Assembly: GCA_017404985.1 (NCBI GenBank)
Contig: JAFRBK010000047.1
Location: 1-64,000, forward strand
DNA from: Clostridia bacterium
Lineage (GTDB): Bacteria; Bacillota; Clostridia; Christensenellales; Aristaeellaceae
Reading direction: 5' to 3'
Length of the DNA: 64,000 bases
Below, piece by piece: positions 33,076 through 42,500 of this stretch. The position numbers and the translations under genes are program-made. The notes under the pieces were generated by a model. The model searched no databases. It was given only the letters and a program-made list of their open reading frames with translations, and had not been told where the DNA came from. Positions within the stretch are counted from its first letter, which is position 1. Every line of letters starts with the position of its first letter.

Positions 33076-34415
33076 GTTTTTCTCTCCGTTTCTTTCATCC
33101 ATGGCATCTCGCCGATCCATTGCAGCCGGATATTCCGTCCGTCCGGCTGCCAGGCCGGAACGTTCCCGGCCCCGACCCCGCATACCAGCAGGACTTCCTT
33201 TTCCCTGCACAGCAGCGGAATCCGGTCCCGCCACGGCAGGCTGATTTTCCGGTCGGTCAGGTAATCCTGCAGTTTCCGGCTCCCGCTGCTCCCGAAGGGG
33301 CGAATGCAGTCCCCGTCCTGCCGCGTCCGGATCACGCAGCCCTCCGCAAATCCTTCCGGAACCTCCTGGCAGGTTTTCCCGTCTCCGGGATCGCCCTGCC
33401 CGGGCGCCTGCCGCAGCCGGATGTCTCCGAATGCGGTCTCCGGTGCCCGCCAGAGGACCGGTTCCTTTCTTTCCTCACTGCCGCCTGTCAGAAAAAGTGT
33501 GCCGTTCCGTTTCAGGCATCGGAAGCCGCCGGGCAGGTTCACGCTTCCTGTTTCCGTCCGGGCCAGCTGCATCAGGGCCTTCGTGGTGGGTTCGTTCAGC
33601 GTGTGTTCGTCCAGCTTCGGCCCGTTTGCCTTCCACCAGGCCCGCAGGATGCGGGCCTGCACCGCCTCCGGCTGTTCCTGCAGCACCTCGCTGTCCAGCC
33701 ACGGCCGCTCGGTATTTCCTTCGGCTGCCTCCCGGGCAAGGGCTTCCAGCACGGCGTTGTCCGCAGCGGCCAACCGGGCGGTGCGGGCAATTCGCCCTGA
33801 AGCGCCCGGGCTGAGTTCCTCCAGCAGCGGAACCACCCGGTTTCGAATAGCGTTGCGCAGGAAGCGGGTATCGTTGTTGCTTTCGTCTTCCCGCCAGGGA
33901 ATGCCGTCCTCCCGGAGCGCCTCCCGGATCTCTTCCCGGGTCATGCCCAGCATCGGCCGCACAATACGGATGCCCATCCGGCTGTCGTCCGCGCTCATGC
34001 AGCCAAGCCCGTCCGGGCCGCTGCCGCGAAGCAGGCGCATCAAGAAAGTTTCCGCCAGGTCGTCCCGGTGGTGGGCCAGTGCCAGGGCGGCTGCCCCGGT
34101 TTCTTTCATGGCCTGCCGAAAGAAGGCAAACCGCGCCTCCCGGGCGGTGTTTTCGTCCCGGCGATCTCCGAGCTCTGCCCGGTAAACCGTCAGGGGAATA
34201 CCATTTTCCCGGCACAGGGCCCGGACGAAGGCTTCGTCCCCGTCGGATTCCCGCCCCCGCAGCCCGTGGTTCACGTGCACGGCGTACAGCTCCTGTCTGC
34301 CCTGCATCCGGAGCATCGTCAGCAGTGCCACGCTGTCCGCCCCGCCGCTCAGGCCGATGGCCAGCGGCCCTTCCGGAAGCGGTTCAAGCTTCCGCATCAG
34401 GTCCCGTACGCCCAT
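33072..34415 (-). CDS. tilS: tRNA(Ile)-lysidine synthase
   Basis: 447 residues. Converts cytidine 34 to lysidine in tRNA-Ile with anticodon CAU so it reads AUA. PP-loop motif GLSGGADSVAL, HVNHGLRG, AHHRDDLAET and RPML are typical; a C-terminal TilS domain (about 370-447) is present. Starts with an ATGA overlap on the preceding gene's stop, showing co-translation. An ATG at 34436 is possible but lies inside the upstream gene. Confidence 0.95.
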   Translation of the reverse strand: MGVRDLMRKLEPLPEGPLAIGLSGGADSVALLTMLRMQGRQELYAVHVNHGLRGRESDGDEAFVRALCRENGIPLTVYRAELGDRRDENTAREARFAFFRQAMKETGAAALALAHHRDDLAETFLMRLLRGSGPDGLGCMSADDSRMGIRIVRPMLGMTREEIREALREDGIPWREDESNNDTRFLRNAIRNRVVPLLEELSPGASGRIARTARLAAADNAVLEALAREAAEGNTERPWLDSEVLQEQPEAVQARILRAWWKANGPKLDEHTLNEPTTKALMQLARTETGSVNLPGGFRCLKRNGTLFLTGGSEERKEPVLWRAPETAFGDIRLRQAPGQGDPGDGKTCQEVPEGFAEGCVIRTRQDGDCIRPFGSSGSRKLQDYLTDRKISLPWRDRIPLLCREKEVLLVCGVGAGNVPAWQPDGRNIRLQWIGEMPWMKETERKT

Positions 34416-35965
34416 CACCGCAGCGGCGCGCCGCACACGTTGCAGGGCGAAAGCTTCACATAGGGGTCCTTGTTGATCTCGGAATAGGTGAAGTGCCCCT
34501 TCATCGGCAGATACTTCTTGTGTGTGCTCTTGCAGTTCTGGTCCAGGTGGTATTTGGTGCCGCCGTCCGGGTTGTAGTACAGCACAGTGTTCGGCTCCGC
34601 CTTCATCTCCGGCGTCGGGCTCGGGGTGGCCGTCACGTTCGGGTCCGGTGTATCCGCAGCCTCATAGGTCTGCAGGCTCTGTGGATCCACAAACCATTGA
34701 TCGTCGTTTTCCTTCACCATGATTACGTTCAGCCGGTACCTGGAGGGATCCTTCCCGTTGTTCCTGTCCATCAGGGAGTTCAGGGTCACCGTCCGGCTCT
34801 GGTCGTTGGCAGTGCCGGAGATGTTCTCGAAATTGTAATCCAGCGGCGTCCGGTTTGCCAGCAGGCCGAACAGGTCCGCTTTGGCGTTGTCGGTCCGGCT
34901 CTGCCAGGTGGGCGAGCACAGGGTCAGCATCTCGTCCGTCTGGTTCGCGCTCCAGTACTGGAAGAACTGGTACAGCCGGTTGATCACGGCCGAGTTGTTG
35001 TCCGGTTCCGGTGTACTGGTGGCGACGGCGGCGGTCACGCCGGGTGCGCTGCCGGCCCCGGAAGCCGGGTTCGTGGTCACAACCGGCGGGTTCTGGCCGC
35101 CCGTCCCGCCCTTGCCGGTGTTCTGTGCATCAGGCGTCCCCTGACCGATCCCCAACATACTGATTACCGATACGGCACACAGCGCGCCGAATACAACGGT
35201 GAAACAGATTTTCTTGTTCGCCTCTGTCAGCGGGCGGACCCACAGCAGCGCAATGCACGCGGCTGCCAGCACAAGGAAAACCCACTTCATCGTGCCCATC
35301 CCAGGAATGAACATTCCCGCGGCAAACAGCAGCAGCAGAACCCCGCTTCCGATGATCAGGTACAGGTCCTTCATCACGAAGGGCCGTTTCCGTACCGGCA
35401 CAGGCGGCGGAATGTATCCCCCGCCGTTCAGCGGTACCTGGGGAACCGTTTTCGGGGGGTTTTCGGGCTCGCGCCCCATCTGCCCGTAGGGGTTGTTCTG
35501 TGCGGTCTGGTATCCGGGATAGGGGGCATATCCCGTGTTGTTGTATCCCTGGGTGTAGTTCGGTGCCTGAGGAATATATCCTCCCGCCTGCGGGTTCGCG
35601 TATGCACCGCCCGGATATCCCTGTCCGGGATCGTATCCCGGGGCGGCAGTGCCCGGATAGGGGGTGTATCCCTGCTGCTGGGTGCCGGCGGGATCCCCGG
35701 CCGGGTTGTATCCTCCCTGCGGTACGGAACTGTAGTAAGGATTCTGCGGATATCCTGTCGGCTGCGGTGAGGCATACCCGCCCTGCTGCGGCGCTGCGTA
35801 CCCGCCCTGTCCGGGCTGTTGGTAACTGCCCTGCCCGGGATAGCCGTACTGGGCTGTGCCGCTTGGCGCATAGGGATAACCGGGGGTTGGATATGGATAC
35901 CCGTTCGGCGAACCCTGCTGCGGGTTCTGTCCCGGGTAGAAATTCGAAGGCTGATCCTGATTCAT
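34415..35965 (-). CDS. membrane protein with Tyr/Gly/Pro/Gln-rich N-terminus
   Basis: 516 residues. First 185 residues are low-complexity and rich in Y, G, P and Q ([15 protein letters not shown]-like units), likely disordered and cytoplasmic. Three hydrophobic segments follow (about 205-222, 227-242, 254-272). The extracellular part has a Thr/Pro linker, a folded domain (about 330-430, NTF2/DUF4878-like in layout) and a C-terminal tail with four cysteine/histidine residues ([13 protein letters not shown] ... [10 protein letters not shown]) that could bind a metal. First gene of the tilS-hpt-ftsH operon. Function not recognised. Confidence 0.72.
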   Translation of the reverse strand: MNQDQPSNFYPGQNPQQGSPNGYPYPTPGYPYAPSGTAQYGYPGQGSYQQPGQGGYAAPQQGGYASPQPTGYPQNPYYSSVPQGGYNPAGDPAGTQQQGYTPYPGTAAPGYDPGQGYPGGAYANPQAGGYIPQAPNYTQGYNNTGYAPYPGYQTAQNNPYGQMGREPENPPKTVPQVPLNGGGYIPPPVPVRKRPFVMKDLYLIIGSGVLLLLFAAGMFIPGMGTMKWVFLVLAAACIALLWVRPLTEANKKICFTVVFGALCAVSVISMLGIGQGTPDAQNTGKGGTGGQNPPVVTTNPASGAGSAPGVTAAVATSTPEPDNNSAVINRLYQFFQYWSANQTDEMLTLCSPTWQSRTDNAKADLFGLLANRTPLDYNFENISGTANDQSRTVTLNSLMDRNNGKDPSRYRLNVIMVKENDDQWFVDPQSLQTYEAADTPDPNVTATPSPTPEMKAEPNTVLYYNPDGGTKYHLDQNCKSTHKKYLPMKGHFTYSEINKDPYVKLSPCNVCGAPLR

Positions 35966-36092
35966 GTCCGTTTCCTTTCAAAAAAGCAGTCCGTTTCGGA
36001 TTCGGAATCGTGTGAATTGCTTCCCGGATTGCAAAGCAATTCAGTATACGATTTTACCATTTGTGCCGGTTATTGTAAATCCCCTTTTCTCA

Positions 36093-36122
36093 TTGACAGT
36101 TTTGTTTTTCCTGTGCTATGAT
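36093..36122 (+). promoter_or_regulatory. promoter of the sugar-transferase operon
   Basis: TTGACA (36093-36098), 18-bp spacer, TATGAT (36117-36122), 35 bp before the chosen start codon. Confidence 0.78.
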
Positions 36123-36156
36123 TTCTTTAATTATGGAAAGGATGGGAGTGATTCCG

Positions 36157-37569
36157 ATGGCTTCCCGGGCCCGCTCAGGCCGTCAGACCAAGTCGGATCT
36201 TGGCATCGGTTTGCTGTCCCTCCTGCTCTATCTTCTCCTCGGGCTTTCCTTCTTTTTTTGTCTTTCCATTAATAATATCTTTCTCCGTGTCATCAACCGT
36301 ACCCTGGCCACCACGCTGCTGACCTTCTTTGCCATGTCCATCGCCATGCACGCGGTCTACGGCGGGTACGATGTGGGCCGCAGAAAGCCGAAGCCCGTGA
36401 TCTCCGCGATGATTGCCGGCACGGTGATTACTGACCTGGTCACCTTCCTTCAGCTGCAGATCATGAACGTCAATGAGCATTATAATGACCATCTGGTTCT
36501 CTTCGGGCCGGATACCCTGCTCCTCCTGCTCTGTATCGTGATCCAGTGCCTGCTGATTATCATTTTTGTCCGCATCGGCAATCAGCTTTATTTCCGGGTG
36601 CATCCTCCCCGCAGCTGCCTGGTGGTGCTCGGCTCCCCCTCGCAGGAAAAGCCGCTACGGGAGAAAATCGGCCGCTACCAGCTTCAGTGGCGGGTGGATG
36701 ATGTGGTGCTTTACAATGTGCCGGATCTGGAAAGCCATATTGAAAAGGCGGATGTGGTCTTTCTCGGCCAGCTGCCGGAGGGCGCCAAGTTTGCCCTGCT
36801 CAAGATGTGCTATGATGACCGGAAGGATGTCATGTGCAAGGCGCAGCTGCAGGATATCATGCTCTGCAACGCGAATCCTGCCATTGTGGATGACGCCGCT
36901 TTCCTGGCCATGGAGTATAATAAGATCACTCCCTACCAGCGGACGGCCAAGCGCGCCGGCGATGTCCTGATCTCCCTGCTGGCCCTGTTGCTGTTCTCCC
37001 CCTTCGTGGTGCTGTTCTCGATCCTGATCCGCGCGGAGGACGGCGGGCCGGTCATCTTCCGTCAGTCCCGGCTGACGGCCGACGGCCGCACCTTCACCAT
37101 CCGCAAGTTCAGGACCATGATTCCCCATGCGGACAGCCCGGACCTCCAGCGTTCCAGTACGGTGGATGATCCGCGGATCACGAAGGTCGGTGCCTTCCTG
37201 CGCCGGTTCCGCCTGGATGAAATCCCCCAGTTTTTCAATATTCTGATCGGGGATATGTCCCTGGTCGGCCCCCGGCCGGAAATGATGGCCAACGTGCTCC
37301 GGTATAAGATTGAGCTTCCCGCCTTCGTGTACCGGGAAAAGATGAAAGCCGGCCTCACGGGCTATGCCCAGATTGAGGGCCGTTACAACACCTCGGCCGA
37401 GGATAAGCTCATGCTGGACATGATGTATATCGAGAGCTTCTCCATCTGGCTGGATGTCAAGCTCCTGCTCAGGACCTTCACGGTGCTGGCAAAAACCGAT
37501 TCAACCCAGGGCTTTAACTCAGCCCCGGATCGAAAAATACTTTTGGATAAGGAGAAATCAAAATCATGA
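36157..37569 (+). CDS. polyprenyl-phosphate sugar-1-phosphate transferase
   Basis: 470 residues from ATG 36157 (GGGAG 8 bp upstream). Four N-terminal membrane helices (about 15-105), a middle Rossmann-like region (140-235), another membrane segment (about 258-280), then the bacterial sugar transferase domain: KRAGDVLISLLALLLFSPF, RQSRLTADGRTFTIRKFRTM, RRFRLDEIPQFFNILIGDMSLVGPRPEM, KAGLTGYAQIEGRYNTS. It puts the first sugar phosphate on undecaprenyl phosphate for capsule or exopolysaccharide. Overlaps the next gene by 4 bp. Confidence 0.93.
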   Translation: MASRARSGRQTKSDLGIGLLSLLLYLLLGLSFFFCLSINNIFLRVINRTLATTLLTFFAMSIAMHAVYGGYDVGRRKPKPVISAMIAGTVITDLVTFLQLQIMNVNEHYNDHLVLFGPDTLLLLLCIVIQCLLIIIFVRIGNQLYFRVHPPRSCLVVLGSPSQEKPLREKIGRYQLQWRVDDVVLYNVPDLESHIEKADVVFLGQLPEGAKFALLKMCYDDRKDVMCKAQLQDIMLCNANPAIVDDAAFLAMEYNKITPYQRTAKRAGDVLISLLALLLFSPFVVLFSILIRAEDGGPVIFRQSRLTADGRTFTIRKFRTMIPHADSPDLQRSSTVDDPRITKVGAFLRRFRLDEIPQFFNILIGDMSLVGPRPEMMANVLRYKIELPAFVYREKMKAGLTGYAQIEGRYNTSAEDKLMLDMMYIESFSIWLDVKLLLRTFTVLAKTDSTQGFNSAPDRKILLDKEKSKS

Positions 37570-38471
37570 AAACCACCTTACTGATTATGGCTGCAGGACT
37601 GGGTTCCCGTTACGGCGGAAACAAGCAGATTGACCGAATCGGCCCCAACGGGGAAATCCTGATGGAGTATTCCATTCACGATGCCGTGGAAGCCGGGTTC
37701 AACAAGGTTGTCTTTGTGATCCGCAAAAGCATGGCCGATACCTTTAAAGAGATGATCGGCGATAAGATCGCGAAAAAGGTGGAAGTGCATTATGCCTTCC
37801 AGGAATATGATACCCTGCCCGACGGCTTCGTGCCCCCGGCCGACCGGAAAAAGCCCTACGGCACCGTGCATGCCGTCGTCTGTGCCAAGTCGGTCATTCA
37901 GGAGCCCTTTGCCGTCATCAATGCGGATGATTATTACGGCAAAGATGCCTTCGTGGCCATGGCCGCGTCCCTGAACCGCCTCCGCACCGCGGAAAACCAG
38001 GCCTCCATGGTGGCCTATTATCTGAAGAACACGATTTCCAAGAATGGCCATGTGACCCGCGGCATCTGCTCCACCGATGCGGAAGGCCATCTCGTCAAGG
38101 TCACGGAGACCTACAGCATCCTGCCCTTCCCGGACGGCACCATCCGGGATATCAACGATAATCCCGAAGGCGTCATTCTGGATCCGGATGCCCTGGTTTC
38201 GATGAACCTCTGGGGATTCGCCCCCTCCTTCTTCGCCCAGGGAGAAAAGTACCTGTCCGATTTCCTGAAGGATGAAAGCGGCGACCCGCTGAAGAAGGAG
38301 TGCCTTCTTCCTGCCCTGGTGGACACGCTCATGCATACCGCCGGCCTCCAGGTGGAAGTTCTCTCCACGAAGGCTGTCTGGTTTGGCGTCACCTATAAGG
38401 AAGATAAGGAATATGTCGCGTCCGAGCTCAAAAAGCTCCATGACAGCGGCGCCTATCCCCCCGCGCTGTAA
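37566..38471 (+). CDS. sugar-phosphate nucleotidyltransferase
   Basis: 301 residues. Nucleotidyltransferase fold starting LLIMAAGLGSRYGGNKQIDRIGPNG (AAGxGxR signature), with YGTVHAVVCAK and INADDYYG (metal-binding Asp). Makes an NDP-sugar from NTP and a sugar 1-phosphate; the next gene, galE, suggests UDP-glucose or UDP-GlcNAc, but the substrate cannot be read from sequence. Several residues depart from GalU (no RAKGLGH motif). ATGA overlap with the sugar transferase. Confidence 0.88.
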   Translation: MKTTLLIMAAGLGSRYGGNKQIDRIGPNGEILMEYSIHDAVEAGFNKVVFVIRKSMADTFKEMIGDKIAKKVEVHYAFQEYDTLPDGFVPPADRKKPYGTVHAVVCAKSVIQEPFAVINADDYYGKDAFVAMAASLNRLRTAENQASMVAYYLKNTISKNGHVTRGICSTDAEGHLVKVTETYSILPFPDGTIRDINDNPEGVILDPDALVSMNLWGFAPSFFAQGEKYLSDFLKDESGDPLKKECLLPALVDTLMHTAGLQVEVLSTKAVWFGVTYKEDKEYVASELKKLHDSGAYPPAL

Positions 38472-38504
38472 GGGCCGGGCATGATCTTTAGGAGGGCTGA
38501 TCAT

Positions 38505-39521
38505 ATGAAAATACTGCTGACAGGCGGCGCCGGCTTTATCGGTTCCCATACCTGTGTGGAGCTGTGCGAGGCGGGCCATGACCCGGTGATCGTGGATAAT
38601 TATATCAACAGCTGCCCCGAGGCGGTCCGCCGCATTGAGCAGATCGTCGGCCGTTCGGTGCTCTGCTATGAAGCAGATGTCACCGACGCTGCCGCGATGG
38701 ACCGGATCTTTTCCGAAAACGCCTTTGACTGCGTCATTCATTTCGCCGGTCTCAAAGCCGTCGGGGAAAGCGTTTCCCAGCCGCTTCGGTATTACCGGAA
38801 CAATCTGGACTCGACCCTCACCCTCTGCGAAACCATGCAGAAGCACGGGGTCAAACGGTTCGTTTTCTCCTCTTCTGCCACGGTTTACGGCAATCAGCCC
38901 CAGGTTCCCTACCGGGAGGATATGCCCTCCGTCGGCTGCACCAATCCCTACGGCTGGACCAAGTTCATGATCGAAAAAATCCTCGAGGGCCAGTGCACGG
39001 CGGATCCGTCCTGGAGCGTCGTCCTCCTGCGCTATTTCAACCCCATCGGGGCCCATGCCTCCGGCCTGATCGGCGAGGATCCCTCCGGCATCCCGAATAA
39101 TCTCATGCCCTTCATTGCCAAGGTCGCGGTCGGCGAGCTGGAAAAGCTCTCCGTTTTCGGCAATGATTATCCCACGCCGGACGGAACCGGCGTCCGGGAT
39201 TATATCCATGTGGTGGACCTGGCGAAGGGCCATGTCAAAGCCTGCGATTATTCCGCGGCCCATCAGGGCTGTGAAATCATCAATCTCGGCACCGGCCATG
39301 GTTATTCCGTCCTGGATCTGGTCAATACCTTTGAGCGGGTCAACGGCATTAAAATTCCGTATGTCATCGCGCCCCGCCGCCCCGGCGATATCGCCGAAAA
39401 CTATGCCGATCCTTCCAAGGCGAAACAGCTGCTCGGATGGACCGCGGAAAAAAACCTGGAGGACATGTGCCGGGATACCTATCGTTTCCAGCATAACAAT
39501 CCGAAGGGATACCAGAAATAA
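38505..39521 (+). CDS. galE: UDP-glucose 4-epimerase
   Basis: 338 residues from ATG 38505 with AGGAGG 9 bp upstream. NAD-binding LLTGGAGFIGSH, FAGLKAVGESV, catalytic Ser in FSSSATVYG and YxxxK as YGWTKFM, RYFNPIGAHASGLIGEDP, VRDYIHVVDLA. Converts UDP-glucose and UDP-galactose. Sits in the polysaccharide operon, supplying galactose or GalNAc nucleotide for the upstream transferase. Confidence 0.96.
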   Translation: MKILLTGGAGFIGSHTCVELCEAGHDPVIVDNYINSCPEAVRRIEQIVGRSVLCYEADVTDAAAMDRIFSENAFDCVIHFAGLKAVGESVSQPLRYYRNNLDSTLTLCETMQKHGVKRFVFSSSATVYGNQPQVPYREDMPSVGCTNPYGWTKFMIEKILEGQCTADPSWSVVLLRYFNPIGAHASGLIGEDPSGIPNNLMPFIAKVAVGELEKLSVFGNDYPTPDGTGVRDYIHVVDLAKGHVKACDYSAAHQGCEIINLGTGHGYSVLDLVNTFERVNGIKIPYVIAPRRPGDIAENYADPSKAKQLLGWTAEKNLEDMCRDTYRFQHNNPKGYQK

Positions 39522-39536
39522 TCTGAGGAAAAAGCC

Positions 39537-42500
39537 TTGAAGTCTTATGTTCTGATGATTGGAGACGGCGCCGGCGCCCTGCTGCCCATGCTGTGCGGCA
39601 TATCGGCAGGGATGGCCGGCGCCCTTCCCTCCCTGGGCATCTTTCATCTTTCTTCCCGGGAGGAATCCTCCCCCTATCCGCGGATCGCGGAGGATTTGAA
39701 TGCCTGCCACGCGGCCTTCGATGCCGCCGGTGAACCGTTTTTTCCGGCGGCCTTTTCGTATGCCTCCTGTGCGGTCTCGCTGCCGGATATCCGGGAGCTT
39801 TCCGGCCGTCCGGAGGATGCGGAGCTTCTTTCGGCGCTCCGGGGCAGGGGCCTTCCGCTCTCCTTTCATACGGACTGGGATGCCGTTTCCTGGGTGTTCA
39901 GCGCCATGCTGTCGGAAAACCACCCGTCCCTTGCGCCGTTCCTCTCCTGGGTTCATCAGCTCCAGAGTATTGCGGACCAGGACCGGGATCTGCGCCTGAC
40001 CCTGCTTTTTAATCCTTCGGATGCCTTTGCCGCTGGCGCGGCTCTCGCCCTGCTTCCTTTCCTCCGGGCCCGGTTCAGCGAAAGCACGGTTTTCCTTTCT
40101 GCCCTGGCTGTCTGCGCGCCGGATTCTGCCGGCCAGGATGCCCGCGGGAATTGTTCGTCCTTTCTTTCAGCAGTCCGGGACCGCCGCCTGCTTCGCCGTT
40201 TGGAAACCGAACCCACGCGCGGTGCGGACGCCTTCTGGCTACTTTCCCTCCCGGCTTCCCTTCAGGCGGATCCCGGCCCGTTGCTGGGCTTGTCCGCCTG
40301 CCGCGTTCTTGGCGTCCTCTCTTCTCCTGATAAAGTCCCGCCCTGCGGCCTCCATACCCGTTTTCTGCCCGGCACGCTGGCCTGGAAGGCGCTCGGCCCG
40401 GAAGCAACCCCTGTTTTTTCGTTTATCCGGACTTCGGTCTGGTTTCTGGCGGATGTGTCTCCCTTGTTCTGCCCGACGGCAAACCGTACCGTGGTTCCCA
40501 GAAACAGTTTCTCCCGCCTCCTGCAGAAAACCATTTCTGCCCATCCAGGCGTTCGCGGCTGCTTCTCCTCCCTGGATCGCAGCCTTCGCCTGATCCTTTC
40601 CGAACTGGTCGCGCTTTTACGCTTCCTGCCGGCCGAGCTGCGGGATCCGGAAACAAATGATGCCCGCTGGGCCTCCGCCGTCTCCGCCTGCGGCCGGGCC
40701 GTGACCACCGCTTCGGAGTTGGATGTCTCCCGGGCGGAAGCGGAAGAATCCGGTCTGGACCGGGTGATGCCCGTTCACCGGGTTTCCCTGGAGGACACGG
40801 AGGAGGAGCGCCTTCTTCGCCGCCTGGACGAAATGGAAGATCAGCTTGCCCAGGATCTTGCCAAAAGGGATCAGGCGTTCACCCGGCTCGGCGGCGCCCG
40901 CTCCGCCCAGGTCCTGCTGGACTGCCGTGCCCGCTGTGTCTCCGCTGGGAAGAAAGCCCGCACCCTGTTCAGGGAGCTGATGGATGCCCCGGGGACCGAG
41001 CATCTGGCCATTGCCTCGACGGAAAGAAGAATCCGCCTCCTGGATGCCGCGATCGCCCGCTGCGATGAGGACTGGGAAACCTTCTTCCGGGAGGAGCTCT
41101 TTGCCCGCCCGGCCGCGGGCATGCCCGCCGACCTTCCGGACCGCCTGCTGCATCCGGAGGTTCTCAGCCTCCTGGAGCAGGTGCTGCGGGAAAATGATGC
41201 CTCCGAAAAAAGCCTGCGGGAGCATCTGGCCGATTTTCTTCCCGGCCATCCCCTTTCGGATGAAAAACAGCTTCTGAAAAAGCTGATGAAATCGAAACTC
41301 CTTTCGGAATCCTCCTCCCCGGCAGACGTTTTCGCCGCCATGAACCGGGTGGTTCGGGAGGAGGCGGATGCGGTCCGCTGGTCCCTGGCCGGCTCCTGTC
41401 CGGATCTGCCGCTCCTTCCGGATTGTTATGCCGATCCCGCGCCCGTGTCCTTATCTGCGCTGGTTTCCCTGCTTCCGGCGCCGGCCGCGGAAGCGGACGC
41501 TTCTTCCCTTCGCGGGCTCTATGCCCTGCTGGCTCTTCTTCAGTATCGCCGCCCTTCCGCGGGGGATCCGGTCCTGTCGGTCAGCCGCCTGTCCGCGGGC
41601 CAGTCTCCGCTGGTTGCAGCCTGGCTCTCGTCCGCTGATGCGGAGGAAGTCCAAATTCTTTCCCTGAAAAAAGGAGAGGATTCCCAGCCTTTTGCCCTGC
41701 TTCTCCCCGGCCGTGCCTTCCGTCCTGCCAAATGGACCGAAGCGCATCAGCGTCTGGTTCCCCCCTTCGTGTCCTGGTTCAGCCGGGAGGACGGGCGTTT
41801 CCTGGATCCCTGCTCCCTCCTGTGCGAAACCGACCGGGATCTCCTTCTCCGCCATCTTTCCGCCGTGCTGAAGGCGCTCCCGGAGGAGGATGCCTCGTCT
41901 CCTCTGCGCGGTTTTGTCTCGTCCTTTCATGATGCGCTTCAGGCAGCCTCGCCTTCTTTGGACACGGATCATCTGTCGGTCCGCCTCCGGGCGGTATGCG
42001 GCCTGCCGGACCTGCCGTCCTATCGCGAAAGCCTCTGCCGTATCGAATGCCGTTATGAGCATGGCCTTTCTCTGGATGCGGTCGCTTCCTGCCTGTCCGG
42101 CGCGGACTGCCCCGCCCTCTCCGTTTCCCCGGACGCTGTGGATGTCCTCTATTCATGGCGGGGAATCATCTTCGCCCGGGAAAACCCGGTCGCGCTGTTG
42201 TCCTCCGTTCCTTTCCCGGAGGAGGATTTCGTCCTGAAGACCCTTGCCCAGGAGTGTGATACGCTGGATCTTTTCTCGGATGATTATCGGGATGCCCTGG
42301 TGCGCAACTTGCTCCTGCTCCGGGAAAAATGCCCGGATGCCGATCCGGATTGTCTCTCCATCCTGAACCGGCTGCTGGAGGAATCCGGCAAGCCGATTGA
42401 GGAAAAAGTGACGAAGCTGTCCTGGCCCTGGGATCCGAAGTCCCCATCTGTCATAACCCTCTTTTCCGAATGCCTCGGAGATTCCCTCTCCGGGCCGTCC

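Noticed and set aside
37578..39956. 792-residue minus-strand ORF
   Set aside because: Antisense to the nucleotidyltransferase and galE, both with full motifs; a GC-bias artefact.
39537..40540. N-terminal tubulin/FtsZ domain in the giant protein
   Set aside because: Only a Gly-rich start supports it; no GGGTGTG motif is present, so it is mentioned but not called.
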